Shown here one piece after another: positions 43,161 to 52,814 of a stretch of DNA of 64,000 nucleotides. The position numbers and the translations under genes were made by a program. Position 1 is the stretch's first letter. Every line of letters begins with the position of its first letter. The stretch comes from Winogradskyella costae. GTDB taxonomy: Bacteria > Bacteroidota > Bacteroidia > Flavobacteriales > Flavobacteriaceae. The stretch is taken from positions 219,823 through 283,822 of the forward strand of contig NZ_JABFDK010000004.1 in assembly GCF_013403865.1 (NCBI RefSeq), written 5' to 3'. Under the pieces are notes generated by a model. That model made no database searches and was not told the origin of the DNA. It saw only the letters and a program-made list of their open reading frames with translations.

Positions 43161-44003
43161 CTAAAAATTTTTTGCTCCAATTATTCTCATAATATTAGTA
43201 TGCCAAGATTCTTTTTTTTGATCTGAATACCAAATTTTGAACCCTGCATCCTCAAAAAGTTTTTTATGATTATGAGAAAAAGATGCCTCAAAACCATAAA
43301 CCTTAGAATCTGGATGCTCCTCAAAATTATGTGCAGAATCTGTAGGCTCTATAGCAAAAAATATAATGTTCCCCGACGTGTTCAGTTTTTCAAAAAAATT
43401 AATAAGCTGTGGTTGCGTAAAATATTCTAAAACCCCTCTAAATGTTAGGAAAACCATATTAGCTTGTTCTTGATTTTCGATCCAATCCAAAACATCACCA
43501 CCCACAAATTCTAGCTTGTTGTTATTCTTATATTTCTCCTGATTAATTTTAGTCTGTTTTTCACTTAGATCTATTCCAATAAAACTGTCTATGTTAGAAT
43601 AACGTGATGATAAATAATCTAAAACACTACCATTACCAGTTCCTATTTCTATCAGTTTATTAAATTTAATAGACTCATTGGACACTTCGTTTTTAAGAAC
43701 ATCGAGTATGGTCTTGTAGGCTGGCAAATTTGTGTTCTCTAACTTATTTTCTGTATAATTCACAAAATTATCTCCTTGTTTGGTCCAATAGGACTTATGT
43801 AATTCCGCAAGTTTATCATATTCTTGAGCTTTTTCAATTTTCTTAAGAAGAGCTCTTCGCATTAAACGTTCTGGGAAATTTAAATTATTACCTAATTCTA
43901 AAGTAAGACCTTTCTTAGATAACTGACGGACTTTTTTTGGACGTAAAGCAACTAGTATATTGCCTAAAGAATCTTTAATCAATTTTACAATAATATATTT
44001 CAT
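43161..44003 (-). CDS. SAM-dependent class I methyltransferase of the biosynthetic cluster
   Basis: 280 residues. After a basic N-terminal helix region (1-90) comes a Rossmann methyltransferase core: motif I LIEIGTGNGSVLDYL near residue 108, motif II acidic residue in FIGIDLSEKQ, motif III GGDVLDW, and post-motif LTFRGVLEYF. Position between the CPBP gene and the hybrid synthase, on the same strand, suggests tailoring of the peptide-polyketide product by N-, O- or C-methylation; the target cannot be read from sequence. A housekeeping methyltransferase is an alternative. Confidence 0.75.
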   Translation of the reverse strand: MKYIIVKLIKDSLGNILVALRPKKVRQLSKKGLTLELGNNLNFPERLMRRALLKKIEKAQEYDKLAELHKSYWTKQGDNFVNYTENKLENTNLPAYKTILDVLKNEVSNESIKFNKLIEIGTGNGSVLDYLSSRYSNIDSFIGIDLSEKQTKINQEKYKNNNKLEFVGGDVLDWIENQEQANMVFLTFRGVLEYFTQPQLINFFEKLNTSGNIIFFAIEPTDSAHNFEEHPDSKVYGFEASFSHNHKKLFEDAGFKIWYSDQKKESWHTNIMRIIGAKNF

Positions 44004-44114
44004 TTTCCTATCTTAATAAAATTTAAAAACTCACTTACTAATATCTACAAATTATGATCATTATCAGCTACTTAAATATATAACACATAATAAGCGCTTA
44101 CGGTTAACATGTCT

Positions 44115-44921
44115 TTAGGTTACTAACTCACTTGTTATAGATTCTTTATTGTTTTTCTTTTTTATGAGATAATCTAAACCCCATAATCCTAACATAATTA
44201 CAAAATAAATGACAGCAAAAGCGGTGTAAGTTGGTGCTCCTCCTCTTGTAGGAATAATTGGAAATGAAATCAGAGTAAAATTCACAGCTGATTGTAATAT
44301 AAGTACACAAATACCACTTTTAGTGCGACTATAAATAAGAGCACATAAACCTGCAGACCCAAACCTAAATATAAAAGAAGACACCAAAGGAATGTCAGGG
44401 AATATACCTTCTCCGAAAAGAATTACAGGAACAAACCATAAACCCCAAAAAACAGCAACAATTTGACCAGCATAGAATGGTTTTGTTTTTTTTGATAATT
44501 CACCAATACTGTAACTAACCCAGACTACTTCACCAAGAAAAGACCAAACTAATAGTCGCAGATACGCTTTAAAAATATAGGATTCAAAACTAAAAACCGC
44601 TGTAAAATCAACACTATAATAGAAAGACTTTAATAATAAAGCAATAACAGCTATTGTTGTTGGAAATAGCAAAGCCAAAAAATACCACTTAGGATGCACT
44701 TTCCAATTAAGCATAGGCTTAAATAAGTTTATTATTCCTTTAGTACCCTTAGTATATATTAGTATGCTCATTAAAAGTAACAACAACATTACGAAACGAC
44801 CATTAGCATATACAGAAGCAGAAATGAGGTCGTGCACCCTAGCTTTAACAAAAATCACTCCCGAAATAGGAGCAAGAACTAAATATACCCAAATTTCATA
44901 TTTTTTTATAAACTCTCTCAT
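44115..44921 (-). CDS. CPBP-like membrane protein with degenerate catalytic motifs
   Basis: 268 residues with about seven or eight membrane helices and the overall layout of CPBP (Rce1/Abi) intramembrane proteases. The three catalytic motifs are altered. EExxxR reads E131-V-V-W-V-S136. The WHxP motif reads LWFVP, with His replaced by Phe163. HxxxN reads Q210-SAVN214. Only the first Glu and the final Asn remain, so proteolysis is unlikely. It is the first gene of the minus-strand biosynthetic stretch, so a role as immunity, export helper or enzyme scaffold is possible. Family assignment is moderate because of the degeneration. Confidence 0.6.
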   Translation of the reverse strand: MREFIKKYEIWVYLVLAPISGVIFVKARVHDLISASVYANGRFVMLLLLLMSILIYTKGTKGIINLFKPMLNWKVHPKWYFLALLFPTTIAVIALLLKSFYYSVDFTAVFSFESYIFKAYLRLLVWSFLGEVVWVSYSIGELSKKTKPFYAGQIVAVFWGLWFVPVILFGEGIFPDIPLVSSFIFRFGSAGLCALIYSRTKSGICVLILQSAVNFTLISFPIIPTRGGAPTYTAFAVIYFVIMLGLWGLDYLIKKKNNKESITSELVT

Positions 44922-45226
44922 ACCTTATTTACCTACTATATAAAAAACAATTAATGACACCAAACACATGCTATAAAAAAGAATTAAGACATTCATTCAA
45001 TTTTAAACATGTAAACCTACACCAACTCAAACAACTCATAATAAACAACTTAAGCAATAGCTAAGTACAGATGTTGAAAGTTCAAAAAAAAGATTAAAAG
45101 AACAATACATTTCCTATGAAAAGCTATAAATCAAGTTGAGTGACTATGCATGAATCAATATACAATTAATCATCTTTATAAGTTTTATGTATATTTTATT
45201 TTGAAACCTTATCTTAGTGTTATATT
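44922..45226. other. Divergent intergenic region, no supported feature
   Basis: This 305-bp AT-rich stretch separates the minus-strand biosynthetic cluster from the plus-strand YdjM-like gene. A near-match box TTATCTTAG lies about 16 bp before 45227 (one mismatch to TAnnTTTG). I see no ORF, terminator or convincing operator. Confidence 0.5.
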
Positions 45227-46225
45227 ATGGATTCACTCACACAAATCATTTTAGGTGCTGCCGCAGGCGAAGCTGTCTTAGGTAGAAAAGTTGGCAATAA
45301 AGCAATTTTATACGGAGCTATTGCTGGTACAATTCCTGACTTAGATATTTTTGCGTCGTATTTTACAGATACCGTTTCTGCATTGGCCATTCATCGTGGC
45401 TTTACACATTCTATTCTGTTTTCAGTACTATTTGCTCCTATTTTAGGTTGGCTTGTATCCCGATATGAAAGCTACAAGGATTTTAAAGGATGGTCATGGT
45501 TGTTCTTTTGGGCATTAATTACACACCCTATGCTAGACGCTCATACCACATGGGGAACGCAATTCTTTTGGCCTTTGGATTTAAGATTAGCGTTTAAAAC
45601 AATTTTTGTAATTGACCCACTGTATACATTGCCCTTTTTAGTGTTTGTAATTTTGGCAATGTTTCAAAAACGTAATTCAAAAAAACGACGTTTGTATAAT
45701 GGTATCGGGCTTACGATAAGCACCGCATATTTGGCCTTAACGTTCATATTAAAAGACGTCGCATTAACTCAATTTACAGACGAATTATTAATGCAAAATA
45801 TAGATTACAGAGAAATAGACACACGACCATCTCCGCTTAACACTATACTATGGAATGCCAATGTTGAAACTAAAAATGCGTATTTATTGGGGGCCTATTC
45901 CTTTTTTGATACTAAAGATATTACATTTGAAAGCTACCCTAAGAACCATGAACTGTTAGGAGACTTAATCCATAATGAAAAAGTAAAACAAATGATTGCT
46001 ATTTCTGAAGGTTGGTACACCATAAATAAAATAGACGACCAACTCTATTTTAACGATCTTAGATTTGGGTTACTAAGTATGGAACCTCAATCGCAAAATT
46101 TTGTGTTTAGATATTTAATAGATGTAGATTCCTATGGAAATGTAAAATTTATAGAACAAGAAAAAACACAAAGAGACGGTAAACAATTGATGTTAAATCT
46201 ATGGAAACGCGTTAAGGGTAATTAA
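45227..46225 (+). CDS. YdjM/DUF457-type membrane-bound metal-dependent hydrolase
   Basis: A 332-residue inner-membrane protein. The N-terminus MDSLTQIILGAAAGEAVLG, then GTIPDLDIF, IHRGFTHSILFS and HPMLDAHTTWGTQFFWP give the His/Asp set of the YdjM (LexA-regulated, putative metal-dependent hydrolase) family. Four or five helices occupy residues 1-190 and a soluble C-terminal domain follows. The substrate is unknown. It is divergent from the biosynthetic cluster and converges on pldA. Confidence 0.85.
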   Translation: MDSLTQIILGAAAGEAVLGRKVGNKAILYGAIAGTIPDLDIFASYFTDTVSALAIHRGFTHSILFSVLFAPILGWLVSRYESYKDFKGWSWLFFWALITHPMLDAHTTWGTQFFWPLDLRLAFKTIFVIDPLYTLPFLVFVILAMFQKRNSKKRRLYNGIGLTISTAYLALTFILKDVALTQFTDELLMQNIDYREIDTRPSPLNTILWNANVETKNAYLLGAYSFFDTKDITFESYPKNHELLGDLIHNEKVKQMIAISEGWYTINKIDDQLYFNDLRFGLLSMEPQSQNFVFRYLIDVDSYGNVKFIEQEKTQRDGKQLMLNLWKRVKGN

Positions 46226-46237
46226 TCAGTTTAATAT

Positions 46238-47104
46238 TTATTTTTTGCTATTATTAAACCACCTAAATTCATTAGTCCTAATAACATAACCTAATCTAAT
46301 CATGCTCTGTGATTGCTGATAATTCAGTAATCCTTCCGCTTGTCCGACATACCACTCTAACATTAAATATTGATTAGATATATTATTGCCAAACGGGTTA
46401 TAATAAACTCGTGCTCTAACAGATCCTTTACCTTCAAAATTTAAACCTTTCCGTAATCTTAAATCAAATATTAACTTATCTGGCTTATAGGTATGCGATA
46501 CGTTAACTTGTCCTAACCCAACGTATTCTAAAATATCTGGATTACCTTCGTCATAGGCAAATGGCAACCAAGCTTTAAAACTGGCCACTGTATTTTTAAA
46601 AATACCCGTAGTGTATTCTACATTTATACGGTTCCAACTACGAGATGCAATACTATCTCTACCATTAGACTCATGCTCAAAAGATAACGTCCCAACTCCT
46701 TTTAAACGATTATCTTTATCATAAAAGAACTTACCCAAAGCAATAGAAGGATTAAAATTAATATCCTTAAACGGAAAAGAGTCTTCGTATATATTCCAAA
46801 ATGACTTCTGAGTATAGGTTAAAAACAGATAGGTGTCTAATGGCAACTTACTTCGCGTTAAAATTTGTTTAAAACTAATTTGATATTTCGCATTAGCTGT
46901 GGCACTATTAATTGCCTTATTTGTAGGGACACCTGTAACTAAAAAATTGTCTTTGTGTATTGAAAAATATGGCTGCTTAGCAATAGAATCTTGAAGTCTT
47001 TCTTTAGTATAGGCTTGTGAATGCACTGTACTTATAACAAAAAGCATTAAAATAATGAAGGCCGTTGTTTTAAGCACTTTAGTGTTGTCTATCAATTTTA
47101 TCAT
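46238..47104 (-). CDS. pldA: Outer-membrane phospholipase A
   Basis: 288 residues from ATG 47104, giving a signal peptide cleaved after about HSQA; the open frame extends 14 codons more. OMPLA hallmarks are YTQKSFWNIY and the catalytic block HESNGRDSIASRSWNRI, with His and Ser of H-x-S-N-G-R and the Asn of SWNR forming the His-Ser-Asn triad. The rest alternates beta strands of a 12-strand barrel. The enzyme hydrolyses phospholipids in the outer-membrane outer leaflet when lipid asymmetry is lost. It stands alone; no regulator was seen. Confidence 0.9.
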   Translation of the reverse strand: MIKLIDNTKVLKTTAFIILMLFVISTVHSQAYTKERLQDSIAKQPYFSIHKDNFLVTGVPTNKAINSATANAKYQISFKQILTRSKLPLDTYLFLTYTQKSFWNIYEDSFPFKDINFNPSIALGKFFYDKDNRLKGVGTLSFEHESNGRDSIASRSWNRINVEYTTGIFKNTVASFKAWLPFAYDEGNPDILEYVGLGQVNVSHTYKPDKLIFDLRLRKGLNFEGKGSVRARVYYNPFGNNISNQYLMLEWYVGQAEGLLNYQQSQSMIRLGYVIRTNEFRWFNNSKK

Positions 47105-47310
47105 AGGAAGTAGTGAAATTTCGGATTGTATAAATTTAGAAAACAAAGATGATTAATTCTAATCAACAAAAATAACTCATATACAGTTTACACTAATCCA
47201 GAACAACAAAATATTCCTTTTTTAGAATTGCAATAAAAGCAATCATAATTCTAAATGAGCACCACTCCTATTTTTTCTGTATTTACATTTAGATTTTATC
47301 TCAAAAATTT

Positions 47311-49116
47311 ATGGAGCTCTCAATAATTTTAGTTTTCATCATCATTGGTGTCAGCATTCTACTTTTTATCACGGAGCTTTTTCCTGTTGATAAAATTTCA
47401 TTTTTTATTATAGTAGCGCTGGTCTTACTTCAACTAACAACTCCTGAAGAAGCCGTAAGTGGTTTTGCCAACCCAGCAACGATAACCGTTTTAGCTTTAA
47501 TGATATTAGCTGTTGGATTGGAAGAGAATGGAGTCATTCAATTGCTTTCCGACGGTATTAAAAAGCTAAAAATATTACCTCTCATTTTATTAACGCCTGC
47601 GTTTATGATTATATCTGCAAGTATCTCTGCGTTTATCAGCACTACCGCAGTCGTTATCATATTCATAAAAATTATAACCAGACTTTCAGAAAAATATGGC
47701 TTCTCATCGTCGCGGTTATTAATGCCCGTATCATTTGCTGGTATACTTGGTGGTAGCTGTACATTAATGGGAACCTCCACCAATCTTATTGTAAATGCTA
47801 TTGCAAAAAAACAAGGTATTGAGGCTTTTAGTTTTTTTGAATTCTCATTATATGGTATTACTTTTTTTATAATAGGATTGATTATTATGACGTTTGCTTC
47901 TCGGTTTTTACCTAAGAACAAAAAAAGAAACTTATCTAGTGATTATAAAATTGAATCTTACGTATTTACTGTTAAAGTAACGGAAGACTCTCCGTTGATA
48001 GGCGAACGATTTGGGGAAATTGAATTTTTAAACCAAGAGGATTCTAAGTTACTTAAATTAATTAGAAATAACCGGGTTATTAACGATCCAGGAAAGTATA
48101 TTAAACTTATGGATAAAGATAATTTAGTCCTAATGAGTAATTTAGACAATTTTCAATCCTTTATGAAGGAAAACGGTTTTGTATTAAATGAAAAACGGCA
48201 ACGACAACAACTTGAAAACATTGGTAAAATTGATGGGGACAAAGATTTAACTTACATAGAAACCCTTATTTTACCTGGGTCCAATCTTATCGGAAAGACC
48301 TTAAAAAGCTTGCGTCGTATGTCTTTTGAAGGTGCATTTCCTATTGCTATAAAAAAGCGAAGAAACCTAAGAAATACGCAAGAGCGCTTACTGCGTAAAA
48401 ACATAGAGGATATTAATCTAAAACCAGGAGACCGTGTGTTACTAGAAATGCAAGAGCACAAGATTTCAGATTTATATAATATTGAAAATATTGCCATTTT
48501 AAATGAGCATGAGTTTAAGCCTAACGTCTCAAAATCTAAAAGGCTACTGGCCCTTTTAATTTTACTAAGTGTAATTACGTTAGCGGCTACTAGTGTAATT
48601 ACCATACTAACAGCGTCGCTTGTTGGCGTTTCGGCTATGTTACTTACTAATATTATTCAGCTAGAAAGCGTATATCAAAAGGTGAATTGGCAAATCATAT
48701 TTTTACTTGCTGGTATGATTCCATTAGGAGTTGCCATGACCAATAGCGGTGCAGATATTTGGTTATCCAATCATTTACTGAATATAATGAGCAACCAAGA
48801 TCCAACCATTGTTCTAGGTTTATTATTTGGAATTACCATAATATTATCTGGTGTTATATCTAATAATGCTACTGCAATTATTATGACGCCTATAGCTATT
48901 GCTGTTGCGAGTGGATTAAACCTAGACATAAAACCATTTTTATTAGCTGTGATGTTTGGCTCTAATTTTAGCTTTTTTACCCCTGTAGGCTACCAAACCA
49001 ATACACTTATTTATGGCACTGGTGCTTATAAATTTAAGCACTTCTTAATCATTGGAGGTATTTTATCTATTACGCTTTGGATTGTTGGGACACTCTTACT
49101 ATCAAGTAAGCTGTAG
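47311..49116 (+). CDS. SLC13-family permease with two TrkA-C domains
   Basis: A 601-residue transporter of the divalent anion:sodium symporter/CitM-like superfamily. Two membrane halves (about residues 1-200 and 405-601) flank two cytoplasmic RCK-C/TrkA-C domains (about 215-290, containing EDSPLIGERFGEIEF, and about 312-395, containing LPGSNLIGKTLKSL). The repeated motif with ISAFISTTAVV in the first half and VISNNATAIIMTPIA in the second is typical of substrate-binding hairpins. The substrate may be sulfate, a dicarboxylate or another anion; not resolvable here. Single gene. Confidence 0.88.
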   Translation: MELSIILVFIIIGVSILLFITELFPVDKISFFIIVALVLLQLTTPEEAVSGFANPATITVLALMILAVGLEENGVIQLLSDGIKKLKILPLILLTPAFMIISASISAFISTTAVVIIFIKIITRLSEKYGFSSSRLLMPVSFAGILGGSCTLMGTSTNLIVNAIAKKQGIEAFSFFEFSLYGITFFIIGLIIMTFASRFLPKNKKRNLSSDYKIESYVFTVKVTEDSPLIGERFGEIEFLNQEDSKLLKLIRNNRVINDPGKYIKLMDKDNLVLMSNLDNFQSFMKENGFVLNEKRQRQQLENIGKIDGDKDLTYIETLILPGSNLIGKTLKSLRRMSFEGAFPIAIKKRRNLRNTQERLLRKNIEDINLKPGDRVLLEMQEHKISDLYNIENIAILNEHEFKPNVSKSKRLLALLILLSVITLAATSVITILTASLVGVSAMLLTNIIQLESVYQKVNWQIIFLLAGMIPLGVAMTNSGADIWLSNHLLNIMSNQDPTIVLGLLFGITIILSGVISNNATAIIMTPIAIAVASGLNLDIKPFLLAVMFGSNFSFFTPVGYQTNTLIYGTGAYKFKHFLIIGGILSITLWIVGTLLLSSKL

Positions 49117-49148
49117 TAATTAAACGGTCCGAATTTCAGACATTTAGA

Positions 49149-50084
49149 TTATGACTTCTCAATCTTATTTCCTTTAGCCATTTCCTTACGCATTTGCTTA
49201 ATGGTTAACGTACTTCCATCATGACTCCATCCTGGAGGTGCAAATACATACATAAATTTGTGATACCAATTCTTAGATTTTTTCATATCCTCCCAAATGT
49301 TCTTGTATTCGTGAGTAAGAATTACGTATAAGTTATAGGAATTAGGTGGAGTTGAAACCCCATATTCAATCTCAATGTTTTCGTCTAACTCTTTCCATGT
49401 TCCAAATATTCTATCAAAAACATTTAAAAAGCCACCATGGTTTTTATCCATATATTCGATATTTCTAGCATGATGTACTTGATGCATTGTATGGGTGTTA
49501 ACAAATTTTTCAATAAAACCCATTTTCTTAACATACTGTGTATGTAACTGAAATTGCCAAAGCGCTTCAATACCCAAACAAACCACAAGCATCTCTGGTG
49601 GGAAACCTATCATTACAATCCAAACATAAAAAAATGGTTTATAAAAAATAGTAAACCAACCATTTCTAACAGCAGTTCCTAAATTAAAATTATCTGAAGA
49701 ATGATGCACGATATGTGCCGCCCAAAAAAACCGAACCATATGATTTTGTCTATGAAACCAATAATAGGTAAAATCATCTAACAGCATACAAATCACCCAA
49801 ATATACCAGACATACCCAAAAGATTCATATCCCATTATATTTGTACGAACACCATCTACTAAGGGATTAAAAATGTCATAGGCAAATTTAAAAATCACGA
49901 CTATAGAAACCGTTTTTATCAACGCAGCAACTACAGCTGACCCAACACCAAGTGAAACACTAGATATTAAATCTTTCCAATTATAAAGTTTCTTATTATC
50001 TAAAACCTTACTATAAGTAAGCTCTAATGCGATAAGACCTAAAAAACACGGAACACCGTAAACTAAAGGGTTTGTAAAATCCAT
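49149..50084 (-). CDS. Sterol desaturase / fatty acid hydroxylase family protein
   Basis: A 311-residue membrane protein with the eight-His di-iron pattern of the superfamily: HRQNH, then HIVHH, a later HTQ, and HTMHQVHH. Four hydrophobic segments precede and surround the histidine boxes. Members hydroxylate or desaturate lipids using O2 at the cytoplasmic face of the membrane. Flavobacterial members are often named sterol desaturase although sterols are absent; possible substrates are carotenoids, fatty acids or ether lipids. Monocistronic. Confidence 0.87.
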   Translation of the reverse strand: MDFTNPLVYGVPCFLGLIALELTYSKVLDNKKLYNWKDLISSVSLGVGSAVVAALIKTVSIVVIFKFAYDIFNPLVDGVRTNIMGYESFGYVWYIWVICMLLDDFTYYWFHRQNHMVRFFWAAHIVHHSSDNFNLGTAVRNGWFTIFYKPFFYVWIVMIGFPPEMLVVCLGIEALWQFQLHTQYVKKMGFIEKFVNTHTMHQVHHARNIEYMDKNHGGFLNVFDRIFGTWKELDENIEIEYGVSTPPNSYNLYVILTHEYKNIWEDMKKSKNWYHKFMYVFAPPGWSHDGSTLTIKQMRKEMAKGNKIEKS

Positions 50085-50396
50085 TTACTACTAATTTTGA
50101 AAAATTGGGATTGTTTATATGAGTCTAAATTCCGAAGAAAACAAGCCGTTTAAACATTTCATTATAATTTGATAAAAATGACTAACAAAAAAAATTAACG
50201 TTTTGCTACTAAATTTAATTTGTGAAGATACGTCAACATCACTAAAAATCCGAATTTTCAATCTTGGTTTTTCAAATTTTAAGGATTAACATAAAAAATC
50301 ATTATTAATCTATAGAGTTAACTCAATAAATCAACTTTTATTTTAGATACCTTAATAACTATATCTGCAAATCCACATTATCAAGTTGCCTTTAAG

Positions 50397-50404
50397 CAAA
50401 TTTA
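50397..50404 (-). promoter_or_regulatory. Possible -7 box in the 50085-50540 gap
   Basis: The minus-strand TAAATTTG fits TAnnTTTG, 312 bp upstream of the sterol-desaturase-family gene, so the leader would be long. The rest of the 456-bp gap shows only the terminator at 50464-50494 and no ORF. Confidence 0.3.
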
Positions 50405-50463
50405 CGAGTAAACCGAATTAGAGTTACAAGAATAAAAAGGTACGTCACCATTGATCTTGGAAC

Positions 50464-50494
50464 AAAAAAAAGTCCTGTAAAGGACTTTTTTTTT
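50464..50494 (-). terminator. Terminator of the copper operon
   Basis: AAAAAAAAGTCC and GGACTTTTTTTT form a 12-bp perfect stem with a 6-nt loop, 46 bp past the stop of the HMA lipoprotein gene, the last gene of the copA operon. Confidence 0.9.
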
Positions 50495-50540
50495 AAATTA
50501 CACAATTACGATTTCGTTACTTTTACTTGGTTTAATGAAC

Positions 50541-50993
50541 TTATTGGTTCATTGCCATATTGTGGTCGTACTTACAACATTCAGGTAAATCATTATACGC
50601 CTCTAAATTACCAAGAACTTTTTCAGTGTCATAACCCGAAGCTGAAATAGCATTATGAATAGCCATAGCATCCGTATGTGCATCCTCAAAATATACACCA
50701 ATTTTCTTTTTTTCTACATCCCATATAGCATTTGAAACACCTTCTACTCCATTAGCCGCTTTCTCAATTGTAGACTTACACATGCCACAATTACCTCTTA
50801 CTCCAAAAGAAATATCTGCCATTGCTATGTCTTTCGATGCTTCTGTTGTCGTTGTTTCTGTGACTTGTTTGTTTTCGTTTTTACAACCTGTAAAACCTAA
50901 AGCAAAAATTACAGTAACACTTAGCATTATTTTTTTACTCACATTGTTTAGATAGCTGTTTTTGTGTTCGTGATTTCTCTTTATAAAATTCAT
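50541..50993 (-). CDS. HMA-domain lipoprotein of the copper cluster
   Basis: 150 residues. The signal peptide ends in the lipobox-like FTGC (Cys37), followed by a Thr/Glu-rich spacer and a heavy-metal-associated domain whose ligand loop reads GNCGMCKSTIE (Cys69 and Cys72). A second possible ligand group, PECCKYDHNM, closes the protein. It probably binds Cu(I) in the periplasm and hands it to the CusB adaptor encoded 36 bp upstream. Last gene of the operon, before a strong terminator. Confidence 0.82.
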   Translation of the reverse strand: MNFIKRNHEHKNSYLNNVSKKIMLSVTVIFALGFTGCKNENKQVTETTTTEASKDIAMADISFGVRGNCGMCKSTIEKAANGVEGVSNAIWDVEKKKIGVYFEDAHTDAMAIHNAISASGYDTEKVLGNLEAYNDLPECCKYDHNMAMNQ

Positions 50994-51029
50994 TGTTTAA
51001 AAATTTGATTGTTATTAATTAATTTCTAT

Positions 51030-52814
51030 TTATTCTATTATTTGTTTCACTTCTCCGCAAGTCAACATTGCTCCTCCAAAATAAGGGTTAATCACTTTTT
51101 CTTCTTTGCTCAACCAATATGCTCCGTTGTTATTATCTCCCATTGGGCAATATTGATGATACACTCTTTCATTTATTCCAAATATTTCAAGCGCATTCGC
51201 TAGGTGTGCAGAAAGACTTTTAAAATAGCGACGTTGATCTTCTATTTTAGAGCTCTTTGATAGTGAAGTCGCATCAGTTTTTATCTTTTTTTCAATGGCC
51301 ATCCAATGCTTATGCGTCTCTTTATCTGTTAATAATGCCATATTTACGTTAGATAAATTAGTCAATAGTTGTTTTGACTCTGCTACCACATTATTTAGAT
51401 CATCTTGCACCAAAGCATCTTTTAATTTGATATAATCATCAAAAACCACTTTTAGTTGCTTTTGAAAACCTTCAGATACTTCCACTCTTTCATTCACATT
51501 AGAATGATTCTCATTGTTTTCCGAAGCCGTATTCCCCATTCCAAGATGCCCCTCGTGACCAGTCGATGTTTTACCACCTGTTTTATTCATCATCGATTTT
51601 TTGCCTTGCAATTGTGCTGCCGCATCAATAGTAAACGTACCATTTGTAACAATTTCGTCTCCATCATTTAAACCTTCTAAAACTTCATAATTATCTCTAA
51701 TAGAATTGCCTAGAGTTATTTGTCGCATTTCAAAAACTGGTTCATTCGGGTCTGCTTTTATATACACAACTGAGCGTTCTCCTGTCCATAAAACAGCCGT
51801 TGACGGTATTACTAATACAGTTTCTTTATTGATAGAACTATTGCTTTTAATTTTACCTTCTACAAACATTCCCGGTTTTAATACATCATCTGTATTACTG
51901 AGCACGACTCGTAATTTTACAGTTCGTGTGTTAGTATCTAAAATAGGATCTATAAAATCGACTTTCCCTTTAAATGTTTTATCTGGATAAGCTTTAGTAG
52001 AAACCATGACCTCTTGACCTGTTTTAAATTGACCAATTTGATTTTCATACACATCAAAATTTGCCCAAACGGTATTTAAATTCGATACTTTAAAAATGGG
52101 TTTTCCATCCATAATATGAGACCCTTCGTTTATCGAAATTTCGGTAACCACACCAGAGACATGCGAGTAGATGGTAAAACTTGTTTTTACTTGCCCAGTT
52201 TGTTCAACCTCATCTAGCTGGTTTCCATGAATCATCCAATTCTTAAACTTATTTTTCACTGCATTATAAAGCTGCGGTTGCGACGCTTTTAACTTATAGG
52301 CTACAATTAATTCTTGTTGCGCTGCAATAAGTTCTGGTGAATATATCTTCGCTATAGCTTGTCCTTTATTGACCTTTTCTCCTAATGAATTGACATACAA
52401 CTTCTCTATTCTACCATTAAAATGTGCTGGCATGGTTGCTGTTTCATTTTCGTTTTCTTTGATTTTTCCAGATAAAACAAAACCTGCATCTGCGCCTAAA
52501 GTACCACTACCAACAATGGACGTTTGAATATTGGCCAAAGCCATTGCGTTTTCCGTCAACTTAAATTGATTCGCCATTAATCCTTCAGCACTACTTTCCG
52601 CAGGAATTAAATCCATACCACAAATAGGACAGTCCCCAGCTTCGGGCTGCATAATTTGCGGATGCATAGAACAGGTCCACATTTGTTTAGTTTCCGCTAC
52701 GGCATTGTGATTATGAACCGGTTCTTTAGTTGTATTACCTCCAAATACTAACCATCCTAATAAAACACCTACAGCAAGAATACCTAGATATATAATTATC
52801 TTATTATTTTTCAT
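51030..52814 (-). CDS. cusB: CusB-like RND adaptor with heavy-metal-binding and DUF3347 domains
   Basis: 594 residues. N-terminal membrane anchor (5-24); heavy-metal-binding domain WTCSMHP...GDCPICGMDLIP (Cys48, Cys62, Cys65, with Met and His ligands); adaptor core with lipoyl, coiled-coil and barrel parts (about 95-400; VNSLGEKVNKGQAIAKIYSPEL and INEGSHIMDGKPIFKV); a His/Met-rich linker; and a C-terminal DUF3347 domain (about 455-594) with HQYCPMGDNNNGAYWLS and LTCGEVKQ. It links the CusA pump to CusC for export of Cu(I)/Ag(I). Its start overlaps the DUF305 gene by 11 bp. Confidence 0.88.
   Translation of the reverse strand: MKNNKIIIYLGILAVGVLLGWLVFGGNTTKEPVHNHNAVAETKQMWTCSMHPQIMQPEAGDCPICGMDLIPAESSAEGLMANQFKLTENAMALANIQTSIVGSGTLGADAGFVLSGKIKENENETATMPAHFNGRIEKLYVNSLGEKVNKGQAIAKIYSPELIAAQQELIVAYKLKASQPQLYNAVKNKFKNWMIHGNQLDEVEQTGQVKTSFTIYSHVSGVVTEISINEGSHIMDGKPIFKVSNLNTVWANFDVYENQIGQFKTGQEVMVSTKAYPDKTFKGKVDFIDPILDTNTRTVKLRVVLSNTDDVLKPGMFVEGKIKSNSSINKETVLVIPSTAVLWTGERSVVYIKADPNEPVFEMRQITLGNSIRDNYEVLEGLNDGDEIVTNGTFTIDAAAQLQGKKSMMNKTGGKTSTGHEGHLGMGNTASENNENHSNVNERVEVSEGFQKQLKVVFDDYIKLKDALVQDDLNNVVAESKQLLTNLSNVNMALLTDKETHKHWMAIEKKIKTDATSLSKSSKIEDQRRYFKSLSAHLANALEIFGINERVYHQYCPMGDNNNGAYWLSKEEKVINPYFGGAMLTCGEVKQIIE

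Noticed and set aside
47538..47921. 127-codon minus-strand frame inside the SLC13 gene
   Set aside because: Shadow of a hydrophobic coding region; no independent promoter or conserved pattern.
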